A model generated the notes under the pieces. The model did no database searches and was not told the DNA's origin. It was given only the letters and a program-made list of their open reading frames with translations. A program made the position numbers and the translations under genes. Source: Gillisia sp. Hel_I_86 (GTDB lineage Bacteria; Bacteroidota; Bacteroidia; Flavobacteriales; Flavobacteriaceae). Taken from it: a DNA stretch of 64,000 bases. Positions 62,538 through 64,000 of this stretch are shown piece after piece. The stretch's first letter is position 1; every line of letters begins with the position of its first letter. The stretch is from assembly GCF_007827275.1 (NCBI RefSeq), contig NZ_VISE01000001.1, forward strand, positions 2,232,001 to 2,296,000, written 5' to 3'.

Positions 62538-63140
62538 TCACTGGTGCTTCCTGTAGTTATTGTAATCTTTTGGAGTATCGATGTCCTTAATTGCGTTATC
62601 TGTTTTCAGTGTTATTTTATGTAACTTTTCTATGTTTTTACTAATCAAAGATTTAGCTCCTTCCATATATTCTAAATTTAGAAGATCCTCTTTAAAATGC
62701 GAACTAAAAAATACCGGGTTTGCCGGAGTTTCATTAAAAAACGGTCTTACAATGATAGGATCTCCGTTATATACAGATTCAATTTTTAAAAGAATTTGAT
62801 TGTATTCTTCTGTAGAAATAAATGGAAGATCTCCTAAGCAAATTAAATAACCTTTAGTGTTTTTTGAGGCTTCTTGAACACCGCGCTGTATCGATGTAGT
62901 CATTCCCAATGCATAGTCTTTATTGTGAATAATTTTGACAGTAGTATTATTAGCTAGTAAATTTTCAATTCGCTCTTTATAATGACCCGTTATCACAATA
63001 GTTTCTTCAATAGAAGTTCCCGATAGTTGCCATAAGACTTCTTCAATAATGGTATGTGATTTAAAAGGCAAGTCTAATTTAAATTTTTTCATCCTAGAAG
63101 ACAAACCTGCCGCAAGCACAATTGCTGTAATATTTTTCAT
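62538..63140 (-). CDS. mocA: MocA-like molybdenum cofactor cytidylyltransferase
   Basis: 200 residues with the nucleotidyltransferase signature ITAIVLAAGLSSRMKKFKLD and LICLGDLPFISTEEYNQILL. MocA attaches CMP to molybdenum cofactor, making the MCD form used by CO dehydrogenase. Its position one gene upstream of coxM fits this job better than guanylylation. Confidence 0.88.
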   Translation of the reverse strand: MKNITAIVLAAGLSSRMKKFKLDLPFKSHTIIEEVLWQLSGTSIEETIVITGHYKERIENLLANNTTVKIIHNKDYALGMTTSIQRGVQEASKNTKGYLICLGDLPFISTEEYNQILLKIESVYNGDPIIVRPFFNETPANPVFFSSHFKEDLLNLEYMEGAKSLISKNIEKLHKITLKTDNAIKDIDTPKDYNNYRKHQ

Positions 63141-63145
63141 AGTAT

Positions 63146-64000
63146 TTATGAAATTGTTTTAGAAAGCAATTCTAATACCTTATCACGTTCTTTAGATGTA
63201 TTAGCATTAAGTAAGACATCTTCATTCTCGAGTTTAACGATTTCAACATCACTATTAATAAGCACTTTTCGAGGACAAGAGTAGCCTAATGATAAATAGT
63301 GTAATAGGACAGCATAGGCTCGAGGTTCCCAGATAGTAATGAGAGGCTCGGGAAAATCGGTTTCTGAATTATAAAAACAAGTTGCCACTTTAGAAGGATT
63401 ACGCTTACTTACTAATGCCTCTAAAGTCTCTTTATTTAGTAGTGGAATATCACAAGCTATTGAAAACCAGGCCGAATCAGGGTTTTTCTGAAAAGCAGAC
63501 AAGAGTCCTCCGTAAGCTCCTAAACCTAAAAAAGAATCGGTTATCGCATCTGGAAATAAAGATGCCTGATCTGGTCTACACGATACAAACACATCCTCAC
63601 AAAATGGAGACAATATCTCTTGTAGGTAGGTATGTTGTGATACACCGTGATATTTCATAAAAACTTTATCGACTCCCATACGTGTGCTTTTTCCTCCACC
63701 TAAAATTAATCCTTGAATCTTTGGGATCCGGTTTTCTACAAGTTTTTTCACAAAGCCACTTATTATTTTTTCATCTGTCAGTAAGAAAACAGGCAGTTCT
63801 GCATATTTTGGGATCAACTCTTTAATATATTCAGGAATTTCTTTGTCTTCGTGATCAGTTCTTACAAGAGCAATTACATTCGTTAATGCTTCTTTTCTTT
63901 TAATAAGAGAGGCTTCTTTTTTTTTATCTATCATCACTATTTGATGATTCGCCTTCTCGTGGTTTCCATTAACCAAAATAAGCTGTGAGGAATTAAAAAA
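63146..64000 (-). CDS. mobA: MobA-type NTP transferase with MobB-like N-terminal part, 5' end outside window
   Basis: The reverse frame is open to the window edge, so this is a partial gene. Its visible N-terminal part (SQLILVNGNHEKANHQIVMI, then KYAELPVFLLTDE) resembles a MobB/GTP-binding remnant. The nucleotidyltransferase domain begins at LILGGGKSTRMGVDKVF and has FSIACDIPLLNKETLEALVS. MobA attaches GMP to molybdenum cofactor. With MocA adjacent, it could also be the alternative cytidylyltransferase. A TTG at 63976 is a poor start, since the frame continues upstream with sensible sequence. Confidence 0.82.
   Translation of the reverse strand, partial: FFNSSQLILVNGNHEKANHQIVMIDKKKEASLIKRKEALTNVIALVRTDHEDKEIPEYIKELIPKYAELPVFLLTDEKIISGFVKKLVENRIPKIQGLILGGGKSTRMGVDKVFMKYHGVSQHTYLQEILSPFCEDVFVSCRPDQASLFPDAITDSFLGLGAYGGLLSAFQKNPDSAWFSIACDIPLLNKETLEALVSKRNPSKVATCFYNSETDFPEPLITIWEPRAYAVLLHYLSLGYSCPRKVLINSDVEIVKLENEDVLLNANTSKERDKVLELLSKTIS

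Overview
The window reads as Bacteroidota, most likely Flavobacteriaceae. It is AT-rich, its promoters carry the Bacteroidota -7 box TAnnTTTG, and many genes are flavobacterial in character: DUF6876, SHOCT, DUF302, CusA-TolC fusions and IS1634/IS1595 elements. Almost everything here looks accessory: energy-scavenging enzymes, sulfur oxidation, copper/heavy-metal handling, and a large load of insertion sequences and decaying genes. All functions are assigned from sequence recognition only; no search was run.

Layout. (1) 1-4,862: the start of a [NiFe] hydrogenase small subunit running off the left edge, then remnants of an integrative element (ssb, DUF6876, a truncated BfmA/BtgA-like mobilisation protein, a possible oriT, a tyrosine recombinase). 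It ends at a 3' fragment of tRNA-Met(CAT) flanked on both sides by tandem 11-bp AGGTACA repeats. (2) 5,232-10,837: a sulfur module with TauE/SafE exporter, rhodanese, methyltransferase, persulfide dioxygenase-rhodanese fusion, a dead MFS gene and two YeeE/YedE thiosulfate-type transporter subunits. (3) 10,838-18,366: a decaying zone with an IS1634-family element bounded by 133-bp target duplications, an IS630 element inside a DUF302 gene, and small metal/sulfur proteins. (4) 18,406-25,732: an RND efflux operon headed by an ArsR regulator and a cysteine-free SQR-like flavoprotein. (5) 26,016-29,283: small secreted protein, TlpA-type thioredoxin and DsbD. (6) 29,354-33,874: IS1595 copies and gene fragments. 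(7) 33,885-46,020: PepSY, membrane anchor, HupE, MFS, a CusB/CusA-CusC metal efflux system, DsrE, DoxX and a small secreted protein. (8) 46,098-49,567: two DUF302 proteins, a multicopper oxidase, a Met-rich lipoprotein and a SHOCT protein. (9) 49,638-53,241: porin plus TsdA-type dihaem cytochrome, and a membrane protein. (10) 53,820-64,000: a TauE exporter, a moeA remnant and a form I aerobic CO dehydrogenase operon, mobA-mocA-coxMSLGDEF. CoxL carries the diagnostic AYRCSFR active-site loop.

How it works together. Seven promoters spread over 47 kb share one architecture: an inverted repeat GTAAC-N4-GTTAC whose inner edge lies exactly 22 bp from the -7 box position (an exact TAnnTTTG or one mismatch at six of seven promoters). 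They drive TauE/rhodanese, persulfide dioxygenase, YeeE pair, the thioredoxin/DsbD region, both arms of the DUF302-multicopper oxidase/DoxX-DsrE region, and tsdA-porin. This looks like a single Crp/Fnr-type regulon for thiosulfate/persulfide oxidation and metal-thiol homeostasis; its regulator is not in the window. With a hydrogenase at one end and a CO dehydrogenase at the other, the region suggests a lithoheterotroph that supplements organic growth with H2, CO and reduced sulfur.
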